DNA of 64,000 nt from Mycolicibacterium llatzerense (GCF_000878195.1 NZ_JXST01000026.1:27665-91664), one strand, 5' to 3'. Numbered from the stretch's first letter, positions 32,901 through 42,105 are shown. Translations and numbers: made by a program. Notes: generated by a model not told the origin, from the sequence alone.

Positions 32901-34484
32901 ATGAGCAGCACACCGCAAATTACAGGTGCGCAGGAGAAGTCGGGCGTGCGCGTTCCCGGCTTCGCGCAGTTGCAGCGGCTCGGCAAGAGCCTCATGCTGC
33001 CGATCGCGGTGCTGCCCGCGGCAGGAATCCTGCTCCGGCTGGGTCAAGACGATCTATTGGGCAAGATCAAGGCTCCCGTCATCGGCCCGTTCTTCCACGC
33101 GATGAGCGCTGCCGGTGACGCGATATTCAGCAACCTCCCGCTGCTGTTCGCCGTCGGTGTCGCCATCGGATTCGCCAGGAAGGCGGACGGTTCGACAGCA
33201 CTGGCCGCCGTCGTCGGATACCTCGTGGTGCAGGCGGTGTTCAAGACCATGTCGCCCGTCGTGCTCGCCGGCGAGGTCGACAAGGCCGGCGCCCAGGCCC
33301 AGATCAACTACAGCGTGTTCGCGGGAATCGTGGTCGGCTTGCTCACCGCGTGGCTCTTCGACCGCTACCACACCATCCAATTGCCCTCCTATCTAGGATT
33401 TTTCGGGGGCAGGCGGTTCGTCCCGATCGTGGTGTCAGTCACCTGCCTGTTCCTCGCGTTCGCGATGAGCTACCTCTACCCGTTCTTCGACGCGGGCCTG
33501 ACCGGCCTCGGCAAGTTCATCGGGGGCTCGGGCGCCCTTGGCGCCTTCGTGTACGGGTTCGCCAACCGCATGCTGATTCCGCTCGGACTCCATCACATCC
33601 CGAATTCGTACGTGTGGTTCCTCTACGGCGACTATCAGACTCCCGACGGCCACGTCGTCACCGGCGAACTCACCCGCTTCGCCGCGGGCGACCCGACGGC
33701 GGGCATCTTCACGTCCGGGTTCTACCCGGTTCTGATGTTCGGGCTGCCTGCCGCAGCCCTGGCGATGATCCATGTGGCGAACAAGAAACAGCGGAAGGTC
33801 GCCGTCGGCATCCTGTCGGCGGCGGCGCTGACGGCGCTGCTGACCGGCGTCACCGAGCCACTCGAATTCGCGTTCATGTTCGTGGCGTTCCCGCTCTACG
33901 TCATCCATGCGGTGCTGACGGGACTGTCACTGGCGATCGCGTACCTGCTCGACATCCACCTGGGCTTCTCGTTCTCCGCCGGGCTGGCCGATCTCCTCCT
34001 CTACGGCACGGCCCCGGCCGCGAAGAACATCCCGCTGCTGCTCGGCATGGGCGTTGTCTTCTTCGTCGTCTACTACGTGCTGTTCCGGTTCGCCATCACC
34101 AAGTGGGACTTGAGGACGCCGGGACGGGAACCGGAAACCGACTTCGAGGCGCAGGAGCAGGCGAACCTCGGCGAGGGTACGGACTCCGCCACCGCGGTGA
34201 TCGTCGGCGGCGCCGCGACCGCGACGCTGACCGCGCCGGCGGCCACGGTGACCGAGAGCAGAGCAGAGCAAGTGATCGCGGCGTTCGGCGGCCGGGAGAA
34301 CCTCGTCAACGTCGACGCATGCATCACCCGCCTGCGCATCGAAGTCGCCGACAAGGACAAGGTGGATCAAGACCGCCTGAAAAGGCTTGGTGCCGCGGGT
34401 GTCATCGAGGTCGGCAACAGTGTCCAAGCGGTTTTCGGCACCGACGCCGAGGCCTTGAAGAGCGACATCGTCGAAATCCTCTAG
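32901..34484 (+). CDS. PTS EIIC-EIIB sugar transporter, glucose/N-acetylglucosamine type
   Basis: A 527-residue permease with an N-terminal EIIC membrane domain (about ten helices; MLPIAVLPAAGILLRLGQ, GLHHIPNSYVWF, GVTEPLEFAFMF) and a C-terminal EIIB domain with phosphorylated C474 in VDACITRLRI. The two are joined by an Ala/Thr-rich linker. It imports and phosphorylates a sugar. The EIIC signature does not separate glucose from N-acetylglucosamine. The EIIA partner is divergent. A hairpin at 34489-34508 follows. Confidence 0.92.
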   Translation: MSSTPQITGAQEKSGVRVPGFAQLQRLGKSLMLPIAVLPAAGILLRLGQDDLLGKIKAPVIGPFFHAMSAAGDAIFSNLPLLFAVGVAIGFARKADGSTALAAVVGYLVVQAVFKTMSPVVLAGEVDKAGAQAQINYSVFAGIVVGLLTAWLFDRYHTIQLPSYLGFFGGRRFVPIVVSVTCLFLAFAMSYLYPFFDAGLTGLGKFIGGSGALGAFVYGFANRMLIPLGLHHIPNSYVWFLYGDYQTPDGHVVTGELTRFAAGDPTAGIFTSGFYPVLMFGLPAAALAMIHVANKKQRKVAVGILSAAALTALLTGVTEPLEFAFMFVAFPLYVIHAVLTGLSLAIAYLLDIHLGFSFSAGLADLLLYGTAPAAKNIPLLLGMGVVFFVVYYVLFRFAITKWDLRTPGREPETDFEAQEQANLGEGTDSATAVIVGGAATATLTAPAATVTESRAEQVIAAFGGRENLVNVDACITRLRIEVADKDKVDQDRLKRLGAAGVIEVGNSVQAVFGTDAEALKSDIVEIL

Positions 34485-34488
34485 AGCC

Positions 34489-34508
34489 GGCAGCCGCACC
34501 TGGCTGCC
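34489..34508. terminator. Hairpin between convergent PTS and PadR genes
   Basis: The perfect 7-bp arms GGCAGCC (34489-34495) and GGCTGCC (34502-34508) flank a 6-nt loop. It sits 5 bp past the PTS stop and 17 bp past the PadR stop, so it can end transcription from both sides. It has no T-tract. Confidence 0.65.
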
Positions 34509-34525
34509 GCGCGGGGAGCGCCCGG

Positions 34526-35194
34526 CTAGCTGCCGTGCCGCCCCTGAACCTCGCGTTCGACCTCGCGCCACAGGCCCGGCATCGAACGCGGCATGCCCGC
34601 AACGCCTTTCGCCGCGGTCTGCAGCACCGCGTCGGCCTCGTCGATGTCCTTCATCAGCTCGAGTGCCAGCTCCCGCTCGGCGGCGTAGTACTTGGCCGCC
34701 CAGCGCAGTGCGATCACCGAATACGCCCACACCGGCTGGGCCTTGGCACCGTCGGAGTCCTCGGCGGCTTGCCGCTCCATGGCCTCGCAATAGGCGACAT
34801 GCTGCTCCAGCAGCTCCCGAAGCCGGGTCGGGTTGCTCAGGTGGCCGAACGTAACCCGCAGCAGCACACTGTGTTTGAGTACCGGAGGGTCGACGGGCGC
34901 GTTGTTGGTCCAGTCGGTCACGGCGGCCATACCGGCCTCGGTGATCTTGTACAGGCGACGCGTACGCAGGCCCTCGTCCTGTTCGACGCGGGACTCGAGA
35001 TAGCCAAGTCCCTCAAGCTTTTTCAGCTCGGTGTAGATCTGGCTGTAGGACGGGCTCCAGTAGTAGAAACCGACGCTCCAGTCGATCCACTTCTTGATGT
35101 CGTAGCCGGTGATTTCCTCTTCGTACGACAACATGCCGAGCAGCGTCCAACTCGTCGCTGCCAGCGACGGTTTGCTCGGCGGCTTGCTTGCCAT
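34526..35194 (-). CDS. PadR family transcriptional regulator
   Basis: A 222-residue regulator with a winged helix (SWTLLGMLSYEEEITGYDIKKWI, YSQIYTELKKLEGLGYLESRVEQDEGLRTRRLYKITEAG) and a C-terminal helical dimerisation domain (VirR/PadR-like). PadR proteins respond to phenolic or toxic compounds. It is convergent with the PTS gene, with no obvious link. The target is unknown. Confidence 0.92.
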   Translation of the reverse strand: MASKPPSKPSLAATSWTLLGMLSYEEEITGYDIKKWIDWSVGFYYWSPSYSQIYTELKKLEGLGYLESRVEQDEGLRTRRLYKITEAGMAAVTDWTNNAPVDPPVLKHSVLLRVTFGHLSNPTRLRELLEQHVAYCEAMERQAAEDSDGAKAQPVWAYSVIALRWAAKYYAAERELALELMKDIDEADAVLQTAAKGVAGMPRSMPGLWREVEREVQGRHGS

Positions 35195-35254
35195 CTGCTT
35201 AGCCTAACAATCTATTGCCGCAAAGGCCCTAGTCATGACCGCCTGTCGGGATAG

Positions 35255-35788
35255 TCACTTGCGGCCCACCGGCCCGGCTACCGCGGCCACATACCGACGT
35301 ACCACCAGCTCTTCGGCCTTTTCGTCGGCCAATGGCCAGCACAGCAACGACAGCACAACCCGCACAATCCAGTCCGCGAGAAGCGGATCCGCGACCCCGG
35401 ACAGCTCGCCGGCCGCCTGCGCCAGCCGCGGCGAATCGAAGTCGACCAGGGCTCCCGCACGCACCAAACCAGAGGCCAGTGGGTCCGCTCGGACCACCCG
35501 GACAGCCGACAGCACGGCGGCCGCGACCCGCTCCGGCCCGGTTTGCCCGGACACCGCCTGGGCGATCTCCTGCCCGACCCGCATGATCGCGCGGGCCAAC
35601 ACCCCGTCGCGCAGCGCCTGCTTGCCGCCGACGTGCCGGTACACCGTGGCGCGCGAACAGCCCACGCTCGCGGCGACCTCGTCGATGTTCAACCGGTCCA
35701 GGCCGTGGGCAGCAGCGCTGGCCGCGGCGGCGGCATAGATGCGTTCGACGCCCGCGTCGCGGCGGTCGGCGCCGATCAGCCAGTCCAT
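35255..35788 (-). CDS. TetR family transcriptional regulator
   Basis: A 177-residue regulator, helix-turn-helix RIYAAAAASAAAHGLDRLNIDEVAASVGCSRATVYRHVGGKQALRDGVL. The C-terminal domain is short. ATG 35788 is chosen because the frame upstream lacks homology. It is divergent from a P450 gene at 35901, with GTCTCAC/GTGAGAC half-sites between them, so it probably represses that P450 and itself. Confidence 0.92.
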   Translation of the reverse strand: MDWLIGADRRDAGVERIYAAAAASAAAHGLDRLNIDEVAASVGCSRATVYRHVGGKQALRDGVLARAIMRVGQEIAQAVSGQTGPERVAAAVLSAVRVVRADPLASGLVRAGALVDFDSPRLAQAAGELSGVADPLLADWIVRVVLSLLCWPLADEKAEELVVRRYVAAVAGPVGRK

Positions 35789-35812
35789 ACCCGCGATACT
35801 AAACCGAAGATG

Positions 35813-35881
35813 TGTCTCACAGCGAGACGTTTTTTCCAGAACCGTCCGCATCGCCGCAGCTCCGAGGCCGCGCGTGAGACA
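35813..35881. promoter_or_regulatory. Repeated GTCTCAC/GTGAGAC half-sites between TetR and P450 genes
   Basis: TGTCTCAC (35813-35820) has a perfect inverted copy, GTGAGACA (35874-35881). The first is also part of a local palindrome, GTCTC-ACAGC-GAGAC (35814-35828). Two sites in a divergent TetR promoter region suggest cooperative or looped binding. Confidence 0.5.
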
Positions 35882-35900
35882 GCACGAAATCGCCCTTGAC

Positions 35901-37130
35901 ATGCGGTTTCCGGCAACCAAAACTCAAGGCGTGCAACTAGTTTCAGATCTGCTCAGCCTGTCCACGCTGGACGATCCGTATGCCTGTTATGCGCAACTGC
36001 GGGTCGCCGGTCCGGTGCACCGGGTGGCCGGCACAGATTTCTACCTGGCCACCACATGGGATGCCGTGCAGGAGGCCGTCAGCCGCCCGGAGGACTTCTC
36101 CTCAAACCTGACCGCCACACTGGTGACTCAGGGGACCCAAGCGTCGACCTTCGACATGGGCGGCGTCGACACCGCGGGACATGTCCTCGCCACCGGCGAC
36201 GACCCGCGGCACGCGCACGAACGCAAACTGGTGCTGCCGGCCCTGGTGGCCAAACGGATCCGGGCCCTCGAGCCGGCGATCGCCGACATCGCCCGTCAAC
36301 TCTGGCTCGACGCAGCGGTGAACGGCCGCATCGAGTGGATGTCCGCCATCGGCGACCGACTGCCGATGACGTTGGTGGCCAGGCTCATCGGACTGCCCGA
36401 CGACGACGTGCCGCAGCTGGTGCAGTGGGGCTACGGCAGCACCGAATTGCTCAGCGGCGTCTTCGATCTCGAGCACATCGGCACCGCGGTCGAGACGTCG
36501 ACGCAACTCGCCGGCTATCTGTACACCAAGTTCGCCGAAGCCCAGGCGGACCCCGGCGACGACCTGCTCGGCGACCTCACCCGCGCGGTCGCCGACGGCG
36601 CCATCGCAACCGAGGTGGCGGTGCTGATGCTCATTCAGCTGGTCGGTGCCGGCGGCGAATCCACGGCCGGGTTGATGGGCAACGCGGCCCGGCTACTCGC
36701 GACCCAGCCCGACGTCCAGGAACAGGTGCGAAACGACCCGCAACTGGTGCCCGCTCTGCTGGAGGAGACACTGCGGCTGGAGTCGCCGTTCCGCAACCAT
36801 CACCGGCACATCCGAACCGACACCACGCTGGCCGGTGTGCCGCTACCCAAAGACGGTCACCTACTGCTGTTGTGGGGCTCGGCCAACCGCGACCCGGCCG
36901 CGTTCGACGACCCAGACCAGCTGCAGCTGGACCGGCCGAACCTGCGCAATCACCTGGCGTTCGGGAAGGGCCTGCACTTCTGCGTCGGTGCGGCACTGGC
37001 CCGCACGGAAGCCCGCATCGGGATCACCACACTGCTCGAGGCCACCAACTGGTTCGAGCTGGCCGACGCCGAATGGGTGCCCAGCCTCATGGTGCGCCGG
37101 CACCGGCGCCTGGAGCTGCGCTACCGCTGA
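35901..37130 (+). CDS. Cytochrome P450 (bacterial soluble type)
   Basis: A 409-residue P450 with AGGEST (250-255) in the I helix, E289/R292 of the ExxR motif, and the heme loop FGKGLHFCVG with C361. GGEST in place of the common G-D-T/HDTT marks a group distinct from the P450s at the start of the window. GTG 35931 is an alternative start and would give 399 residues. The substrate is unknown. Its last 10 bp overlap the convergent TRIC gene. A TetR regulator is divergent. Confidence 0.93.
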   Translation: MRFPATKTQGVQLVSDLLSLSTLDDPYACYAQLRVAGPVHRVAGTDFYLATTWDAVQEAVSRPEDFSSNLTATLVTQGTQASTFDMGGVDTAGHVLATGDDPRHAHERKLVLPALVAKRIRALEPAIADIARQLWLDAAVNGRIEWMSAIGDRLPMTLVARLIGLPDDDVPQLVQWGYGSTELLSGVFDLEHIGTAVETSTQLAGYLYTKFAEAQADPGDDLLGDLTRAVADGAIATEVAVLMLIQLVGAGGESTAGLMGNAARLLATQPDVQEQVRNDPQLVPALLEETLRLESPFRNHHRHIRTDTTLAGVPLPKDGHLLLLWGSANRDPAAFDDPDQLQLDRPNLRNHLAFGKGLHFCVGAALARTEARIGITTLLEATNWFELADAEWVPSLMVRRHRRLELRYR

Positions 37131-37840
37131 CCCTCGTCGGCGGTGCCGCCGGCATCGTCGCGCAACATCCGCACCGAGATGTGCGGCACCCGCTGCCCCG
37201 GTTTACGGGCGAAGCGGTACTCCCAGGACAGCCCACCCCAGAGCTGCCAGCCACGGCGACGGGAGATGAGGCACAACCCCGCGCCGACCGCGGTGCCCAC
37301 GAGGACGCCGGGCTCCGCCAGCCCGACGTACCAGAACCCGGTGACCACCGCACTGGCCGCCAGCGCACTCGTCGCATAGAGCGTGGTGCCGCCGAAAATC
37401 TGCGGCACCCGATGCGTCGTGATGTCGCGCAGCGCGCCCCCACCGACCGCGGTGATGGTGCCCAGCAGCAGCGCAGGCACCCAGCCGAGGCCCAGCGCCA
37501 GTGTCTTCTGTGCGCCGGCGGTCGCCCAACAACCGAGCGCCAACGCGTCCACGTACGGAAACACCGCGTGCCAGCCGCGGCCGCCGATCGGCATCAGGAA
37601 GGCGATCACCGCACCGATCACCGCGCACAGCGCATAGCGAAAGTCGATGAGCGCCACCGGCGGTCCGTGTTGCAGCAGGGTGTCGCGGATGATGCCGCCG
37701 CCGAGCCCGGACAGCAGTGCCAGGGTCAGGAAGCCGATCGGGTCCATGCGCTCGTCGCGGGCGACGATGCCGCCCAGGATCGCGTTGGTCAGGACGCCGG
37801 CCAGGTCGATGACGGCGAACAGCTCGCCGATGGTCGACAC
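37121..37840 (-). CDS. TRIC/UPF0126-type cation channel
   Basis: A 239-residue integral membrane protein with two repeated three-helix units. The glycine kinks GLGGGIIRDTLL and AVGGGALRDITT are the hallmark of prokaryotic TRIC trimeric cation channels (UPF0126). The C-terminal tail is basic and cytoplasmic. It probably conducts K+ or Na+. It lies 3 bp downstream of the DUF2469 gene on the same strand and overlaps the P450 gene tail-to-tail. Confidence 0.9.
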   Translation of the reverse strand: MSTIGELFAVIDLAGVLTNAILGGIVARDERMDPIGFLTLALLSGLGGGIIRDTLLQHGPPVALIDFRYALCAVIGAVIAFLMPIGGRGWHAVFPYVDALALGCWATAGAQKTLALGLGWVPALLLGTITAVGGGALRDITTHRVPQIFGGTTLYATSALAASAVVTGFWYVGLAEPGVLVGTAVGAGLCLISRRRGWQLWGGLSWEYRFARKPGQRVPHISVRMLRDDAGGTADEGQR

Positions 37841-37843
37841 GGG

Positions 37844-38149
37844 TTATTCGGGCAGGCGCAGTTCGGGCTTCTCGACCTCTTCGATGTTGACATCTTTGAA
37901 GGTGATGACCCGGACCTGCTTGACGAACCGCGCCGGCCGGTACATGTCCCAGACCCAGGCGTCAGCCAGGCGCAGCTCGAAGTAGACCTCGCCGTCGGCG
38001 TTGCGCGGGATCAGCTCGACGCTGTTGGCGAGGTAGAAGCGGCGTTCGGTCTCGACGACGTAGCTGAACTGCCCGACGATGTCCTTGTACTCGCGGTACA
38101 GCGAGAGCTCCATCTCGGTTTCATACTTCTCGAGATCCTCGGCACTCAT
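37844..38149 (-). CDS. DUF2469 family protein
   Basis: A 101-residue conserved actinobacterial protein (Rv2901c type): MSAEDLEKYETEMELSLYREYKDIVGQFSYVVETERRFYLAN, ending NIEEVEKPELRLPE. The function is unknown. The constant place after rnhB suggests a housekeeping role. The second Met of MPMSAEDL is chosen to match the family length. It is downstream of rnhB, 92 bp away, as in M. tuberculosis. Confidence 0.92.
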   Translation of the reverse strand: MSAEDLEKYETEMELSLYREYKDIVGQFSYVVETERRFYLANSVELIPRNADGEVYFELRLADAWVWDMYRPARFVKQVRVITFKDVNIEEVEKPELRLPE

Positions 38150-38241
38150 CGGCACAGACTCATCAGGTCAGCGGTCCTTCTGTTTACTTGGTTTTGCAGA
38201 GCCATGTCTTGTTCGGATTGGCGACTAGTTTCCATTTTTCC

Positions 38242-38925
38242 CTACCCGGATCGGCAGCGCTGCCCTATCGCCGGGTTGGCAGCCAGCTTGCGCACATTGG
38301 CGAACGAGAACCGGTGCTCGGGGCACGGGCCCAGCTCGGCCAGCGCCGCGGTGTGCGCGGCAGTGCTGTACCCCTTGTGGACCGCGAACCCGTAGCCGGG
38401 ATGTATGGCGTCCATCTCCACCATCAGGCGGTCGCGACTGACCTTGGCCAGCACACTGGCCGCGGCGATGCACGCGGCTGCGGCGTCCCCGCTGACCACC
38501 GGCAGCGACGGCACCGGCAGGCCCGGCACCCGGAACCCGTCGGAGAGCACGTAACCCGGCCGCATGGGCAGGCCCGCGACGGCGCGGCGCATGCCTTCGA
38601 TGTTCGCGATGTGCACCCCACGCCGGTCCACCTCGATCGACGGGATGAACACCACGTGGTACGCCAGCGCGTAGCGCCGGATCAACGGGAACAGACGTTC
38701 CCGTTCGGCTTCGTTCAGCTTCTTCGAATCATCAAGGGCCGCCAGGCTTTCCAACCTATTCGGGCCCAACACACAGGCCGCGACGACGAGCGGACCGGCA
38801 CACGCCCCGCGGCCGACCTCGTCGACCCCGGCCACCGGCCCCAGCCCACCGCGGTACAGCGCGGACTCCAGGGTGCGCAGGCCCGCGGACTTGCGGATCA
38901 CCGTGCGAGGTGGCCAAACGGGCAC
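38242..38925 (-). CDS. rnhB: Ribonuclease HII
   Basis: A 227-residue RNase HII that removes ribonucleotides and RNA-DNA hybrids. The metal-binding start of the domain is VDEVGRGACAGPLV, with D35 and E36 as ligands; later acidic residues are in LSDGFRVPG and VSRDRLMVEMD. The start is GTG 38925, 9 bases past the lepB stop. The C-terminal tail is shorter than I recall for the M. tuberculosis protein. Confidence 0.93.
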   Translation of the reverse strand: MPVWPPRTVIRKSAGLRTLESALYRGGLGPVAGVDEVGRGACAGPLVVAACVLGPNRLESLAALDDSKKLNEAERERLFPLIRRYALAYHVVFIPSIEVDRRGVHIANIEGMRRAVAGLPMRPGYVLSDGFRVPGLPVPSLPVVSGDAAAACIAAASVLAKVSRDRLMVEMDAIHPGYGFAVHKGYSTAAHTAALAELGPCPEHRFSFANVRKLAANPAIGQRCRSG

Positions 38926-38933
38926 CGAAGAAC

Positions 38934-39785
38934 CTATTGACCGGTCTGCGGATTGACCGTGATCACACCGCCCCAGCGCGACGGCGGCCACGCGATGAAC
39001 CGGGCCTTCCCGATCACATTGGCAACCGGCACCGTGCCCGCGGTCGGGTCTCCGGTGCACATCAGCGCGTTGATGGCGTCGGCCGGCGTGTTCGTGCAGT
39101 GGGCGCGCGAATCGGCCGAGTGAGTGCGGTTGTCCCCCATCACCCAGAGCCGCCCGTCCGGCACCTTCACCGGGCCGAACTCGTTGCCGAGGCAGGGGTC
39201 GGTCGCCGGGTCGACCATCATGGTCGCCGGGTCCAGGTACGGCTCGGTGAGCTTCTTGCCGTCGACCGTCAAACCGGTCGAGTTCCGGCACTGCACCGTT
39301 TGACCGCCGACCGCGATGACGCGCTTCACCAGATCGTTCTCATCGGGCGGCACGAAGCCGACCACCGAGAGCGCGTTCTGGATCCAGCGCATGGTCGGGT
39401 TGTCCGAACGGATCGACTTGTAGCTGATGTTCCAGTTCGGCGGGCCCTTGAAGACCACGACGTCGCCGGGCTCGGGGGTGCCGAACCGATAGGTCAGCTT
39501 GTCGACCATGATCCGGTCACCGACGCAGCCGCTGCAGCCATGCAGCGTGGGCTCCATGGACTCCGACGGAATCAGGTACGGCCGCGCGACGAATGTCAGC
39601 ACGAGGTAGTACAGCAGCACCGCAGTGACGACGAGGACGACGCCTTCGCGCAGCGCGGCCAGCTTCGACTTCGGCTTTTCGTCGGCCTCGTCGGCCGTGC
39701 CAGCCGCGTCGGCGGTCGCTGTCGTGTCGGCGTCGTCCGTCGTCGGACTGTCCGGGGTGCTGCTGTCTTCGCTTGGGCCGGTCAC
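38934..39785 (-). CDS. lepB: Signal peptidase I
   Basis: A 283-residue membrane serine peptidase that removes Sec and Tat signal peptides outside the membrane. An acidic, Thr-rich cytoplasmic stretch (1-40) precedes one membrane helix (about 46-66). The catalytic dyad is S76 (SMEPTL) and K154 (KRVIAVGG), with GDNRTHSADSR as box E. It lies between rplS (43 bp) and rnhB, in the usual mycobacterial order. Confidence 0.96.
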   Translation of the reverse strand: MTGPSEDSSTPDSPTTDDADTTATADAAGTADEADEKPKSKLAALREGVVLVVTAVLLYYLVLTFVARPYLIPSESMEPTLHGCSGCVGDRIMVDKLTYRFGTPEPGDVVVFKGPPNWNISYKSIRSDNPTMRWIQNALSVVGFVPPDENDLVKRVIAVGGQTVQCRNSTGLTVDGKKLTEPYLDPATMMVDPATDPCLGNEFGPVKVPDGRLWVMGDNRTHSADSRAHCTNTPADAINALMCTGDPTAGTVPVANVIGKARFIAWPPSRWGGVITVNPQTGQ

Positions 39786-39828
39786 GGCACCAGGCTAGTC
39801 AGTTCGGCGGAAAAATCGCCGGACAGAC

Positions 39829-40170
39829 TCAGCGCTTTTCCTTGATCTTGGCCTTCTTGCCACGGAGTTCGCGCAGGTAGTACAGCTTGGCGCGACGGAC
39901 GTCACCGCGGGTGACGACGTCGATGTGGTCGATGTTCGGCGAGTGCACCGGGAAGGTCCGCTCGACGCCGACGCCGTAGCTCTCCTTGCGGACGGTGAAG
40001 GTCTCACCGATGCCGCCACCCTGACGACGGAGCACGACGCCCTTGAACACCTGGATGCGGTGCTTGTTGCCCTCGATGACCTTGACGTGGACGTTGAGGG
40101 TGTCGCCGGCGTTGAAGGCCGGGATGTCGTCGCGCAGCGACGCCTGATCGACGAAGTCCAGCGTTTTCAT
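39829..40170 (-). CDS. rplS: 50S ribosomal protein L19
   Basis: A 113-residue protein at the 30S-50S interface: MKTLDFVDQASLRDDIPAF, GDTLNVHVKVIEGNKHRIQVFKGVV, RRAKLYYLRELRGKKAKIKE. ATG 40170 follows an AAGGAAG ribosome-binding site. It is the first gene of the rplS-lepB-rnhB group. Its leader holds a hairpin at 40204-40231 that could be regulatory. Confidence 0.97.
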   Translation of the reverse strand: MKTLDFVDQASLRDDIPAFNAGDTLNVHVKVIEGNKHRIQVFKGVVLRRQGGGIGETFTVRKESYGVGVERTFPVHSPNIDHIDVVTRGDVRRAKLYYLRELRGKKAKIKEKR

Positions 40171-40489
40171 CGGTGACACTTCCTTGCTAACTCGCGGGCC
40201 ACATCCGCCGGACGCCATGCGGCGCGGCGGACAAGCCATTCTCTTTACGGACGTACTTGGGCGGATGCCGCAGCGGGCGGGGACACATCCGAAACAGACG
40301 CCGACCCCGCGCCCAGCGCGGACAACTGCTCAATTGTGCCAGACGGCCGCCGGGTGACGAAATCGTGACCCCATCGGGGCCGATGCAGCAGACATCACAG
40401 GCGGCACGGTCACAGACGTCACACCCAACACAGCTTTACCCGTTAGGCTGAACAACCAGAATTTTATCCATCGTGATGCTAGGAGACCC
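40171..40489. promoter_or_regulatory. rplS leader and divergent promoter region
   Basis: 319 bp without a gene. The rplS side contains a two-part hairpin: outer arms TCCGCCG (40204-40210) and CGGCGGA (40225-40231), inner CGCC/GGCG with a 4-nt loop, lying 34-61 bases before the rplS start. The lppW side has a TTAGGCTGAAC-like stretch and AGGAGA before the ATG at 40490. Confidence 0.5.
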
Positions 40490-41410
40490 ATGCGCCCGCA
40501 GCAGTTGAAGCTGCTGACCATCACCGCCGCCACGGCAACGGTGATGCTCACAGCCGGTTGCGAGGCGAAGGTCTACGGGGCTGCGCCGCCGAACCGGATC
40601 GCGCTGACCGTCGTACCGGTCGTCACCGCGCTGGAGATGCCGGAAGCCCCGGCCGGCGAACCCGCCGCGGCCCTGGCCGGTCTCGACGCCCGCGAACGTA
40701 GTGCCACCACCGATGCCGCGGCCGCCGGCGCGTCGATCAGCGCCGCGGTGCTCGATCGCGACACCGGCCAGCTGATCGCCACCGGCAACAAGTCCGCCAT
40801 GCCCATCGCGTCGGTCGCCAAGCTGTTCATCGCCGACGACCTGCTACTGCAGGAGGCCAAGGGCCAGATCGAGCTCACCGCCACCGACCGCCAGTCGCTC
40901 GACACCATGCTGCGGTCGTCCGACGATTCCGCGGCCGAGGTCTTCTGGAACCGCGGTGGCGGCAACAGCATCGTGAGCCGCGTCGCGGCCCGCTACGGGC
41001 TGACCGGGACGTCGGTGCCCTACGACGGCAAGTGGTGGAACACCATGAGCACCACCACCGACCTGGTGCACTACTACGACCAGTTACTGAACGGCACCGG
41101 CGGATTGCCCCCGGAGCGGGCCAGCATCATCCTGGCCAACCTGGCCGCGTCCACGCCGTCGGGCGCCGACGGCTACCCGCAGCGCTTCGGCATTCCCGAC
41201 GGACTGTACGGCGAACCGGTTGCGGTGAAGCAGGGCTGGATGCCGGAGTGGGACGGCAACAACTGGATGCACATGTCCACCGGCGTGGTCGGCGCCGACC
41301 GCCGCTACGTCATGGCAATCGGCTCGTTGCAACCCACCGATGACGCCACGGCACGCACCACGATCACCAATGCCGTCAAGACGATGTTCCCGAGCGGGCG
41401 GATCAGCTAG
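40490..41410 (+). CDS. lppW: LppW-type lipoprotein with a beta-lactamase-like domain
   Basis: A 306-residue lipoprotein with signal peptide and lipobox LTAGC, lipidated C24. The body resembles a class A beta-lactamase/DD-peptidase: SVAK (SxxK), SDDS near the SxN position and KQGWMPEWDG at the KTG position. Substitution at the third motif makes beta-lactamase activity doubtful. It matches Rv2905 by position between rplS and trmD. Confidence 0.9.
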   Translation: MRPQQLKLLTITAATATVMLTAGCEAKVYGAAPPNRIALTVVPVVTALEMPEAPAGEPAAALAGLDARERSATTDAAAAGASISAAVLDRDTGQLIATGNKSAMPIASVAKLFIADDLLLQEAKGQIELTATDRQSLDTMLRSSDDSAAEVFWNRGGGNSIVSRVAARYGLTGTSVPYDGKWWNTMSTTTDLVHYYDQLLNGTGGLPPERASIILANLAASTPSGADGYPQRFGIPDGLYGEPVAVKQGWMPEWDGNNWMHMSTGVVGADRRYVMAIGSLQPTDDATARTTITNAVKTMFPSGRIS

Positions 41411-41415
41411 ATCAG

Positions 41416-42105
41416 TTAGTCGGACAGCAGGTCCGGGCGGCGCTCCCGCGTCCGCTGCAGCCCCTGCTCGCGGCGCCAGGCAGCCACCTTGGCATGGTCC
41501 CCCGACAGCAGCACCGGAGGCACCTCGAGGTCACGCCAGACCGGCGGCCGGGTGTAGCTCGGCCCCTCCAGCACTCCCCCGACGTGCGCGGAATGCGAAT
41601 CATCTTGGTGCGACACCGGATTGCCCAGCACGTCGGGCAGCAACCGCACCACAGCTTCGATCATCACGAGCGCAGCTGACTCACCGCCGGGCAGCACGTA
41701 ATCACCGATCGACACCTCTTCGACCCGCATCCGTTTGGCCGCATCGTCAGCGACCCGCTGGTCGATGCCCTCGTAGCGGCCGCAGGCGAACACCAGATGC
41801 TGCTCGCCCGTCCAGCGGTGCGCGTGCTCCTGGGTGAACAACCGGCCTGCCGGCGTCGGGACCACCAAAACTGTTTCCGGCGTACAGATTTCATCGAGGG
41901 CGGCGCCCCAGATCGGCGCTTTCATCACCATGCCGGGCCCGCCGCCGTACGGGGAATCATCCACCGACTTGTGCACGTCATGCGTCCAGTTCCGCAAGTC
42001 GTGCACGCCGAGTTGCACTGTGCCATTGGCGATCGCCTTGCCCGGCAACGACTGCTGCAACGCATCGAGATACGCCGGGAAAATGGTGACGACGTCAATC
42101 CGCAT
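41416..42105 (-). CDS. trmD: tRNA (guanine-37-N1) methyltransferase
   Basis: A 229-residue knotted SPOUT methyltransferase that makes m1G37 in tRNA and prevents frameshifts. MRIDVVTIFPAYLDALQQSLPGKAI, SPYGGGPGMVMKAP, CGRYEGIDQRV and EVSIGDYVLPGGESAALVMIEA are diagnostic. It is the last gene of rpsP-khpA-rimM-trmD, 5 bp after rimM. It is convergent with lppW. Confidence 0.97.
   Translation of the reverse strand: MRIDVVTIFPAYLDALQQSLPGKAIANGTVQLGVHDLRNWTHDVHKSVDDSPYGGGPGMVMKAPIWGAALDEICTPETVLVVPTPAGRLFTQEHAHRWTGEQHLVFACGRYEGIDQRVADDAAKRMRVEEVSIGDYVLPGGESAALVMIEAVVRLLPDVLGNPVSHQDDSHSAHVGGVLEGPSYTRPPVWRDLEVPPVLLSGDHAKVAAWRREQGLQRTRERRPDLLSD

Noticed and set aside
36056..38395. 779-codon plus-strand frame across the P450, TRIC and DUF2469 genes
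   Set aside because: Arg/Pro/Gly-rich antisense or out-of-frame translation of three real genes.
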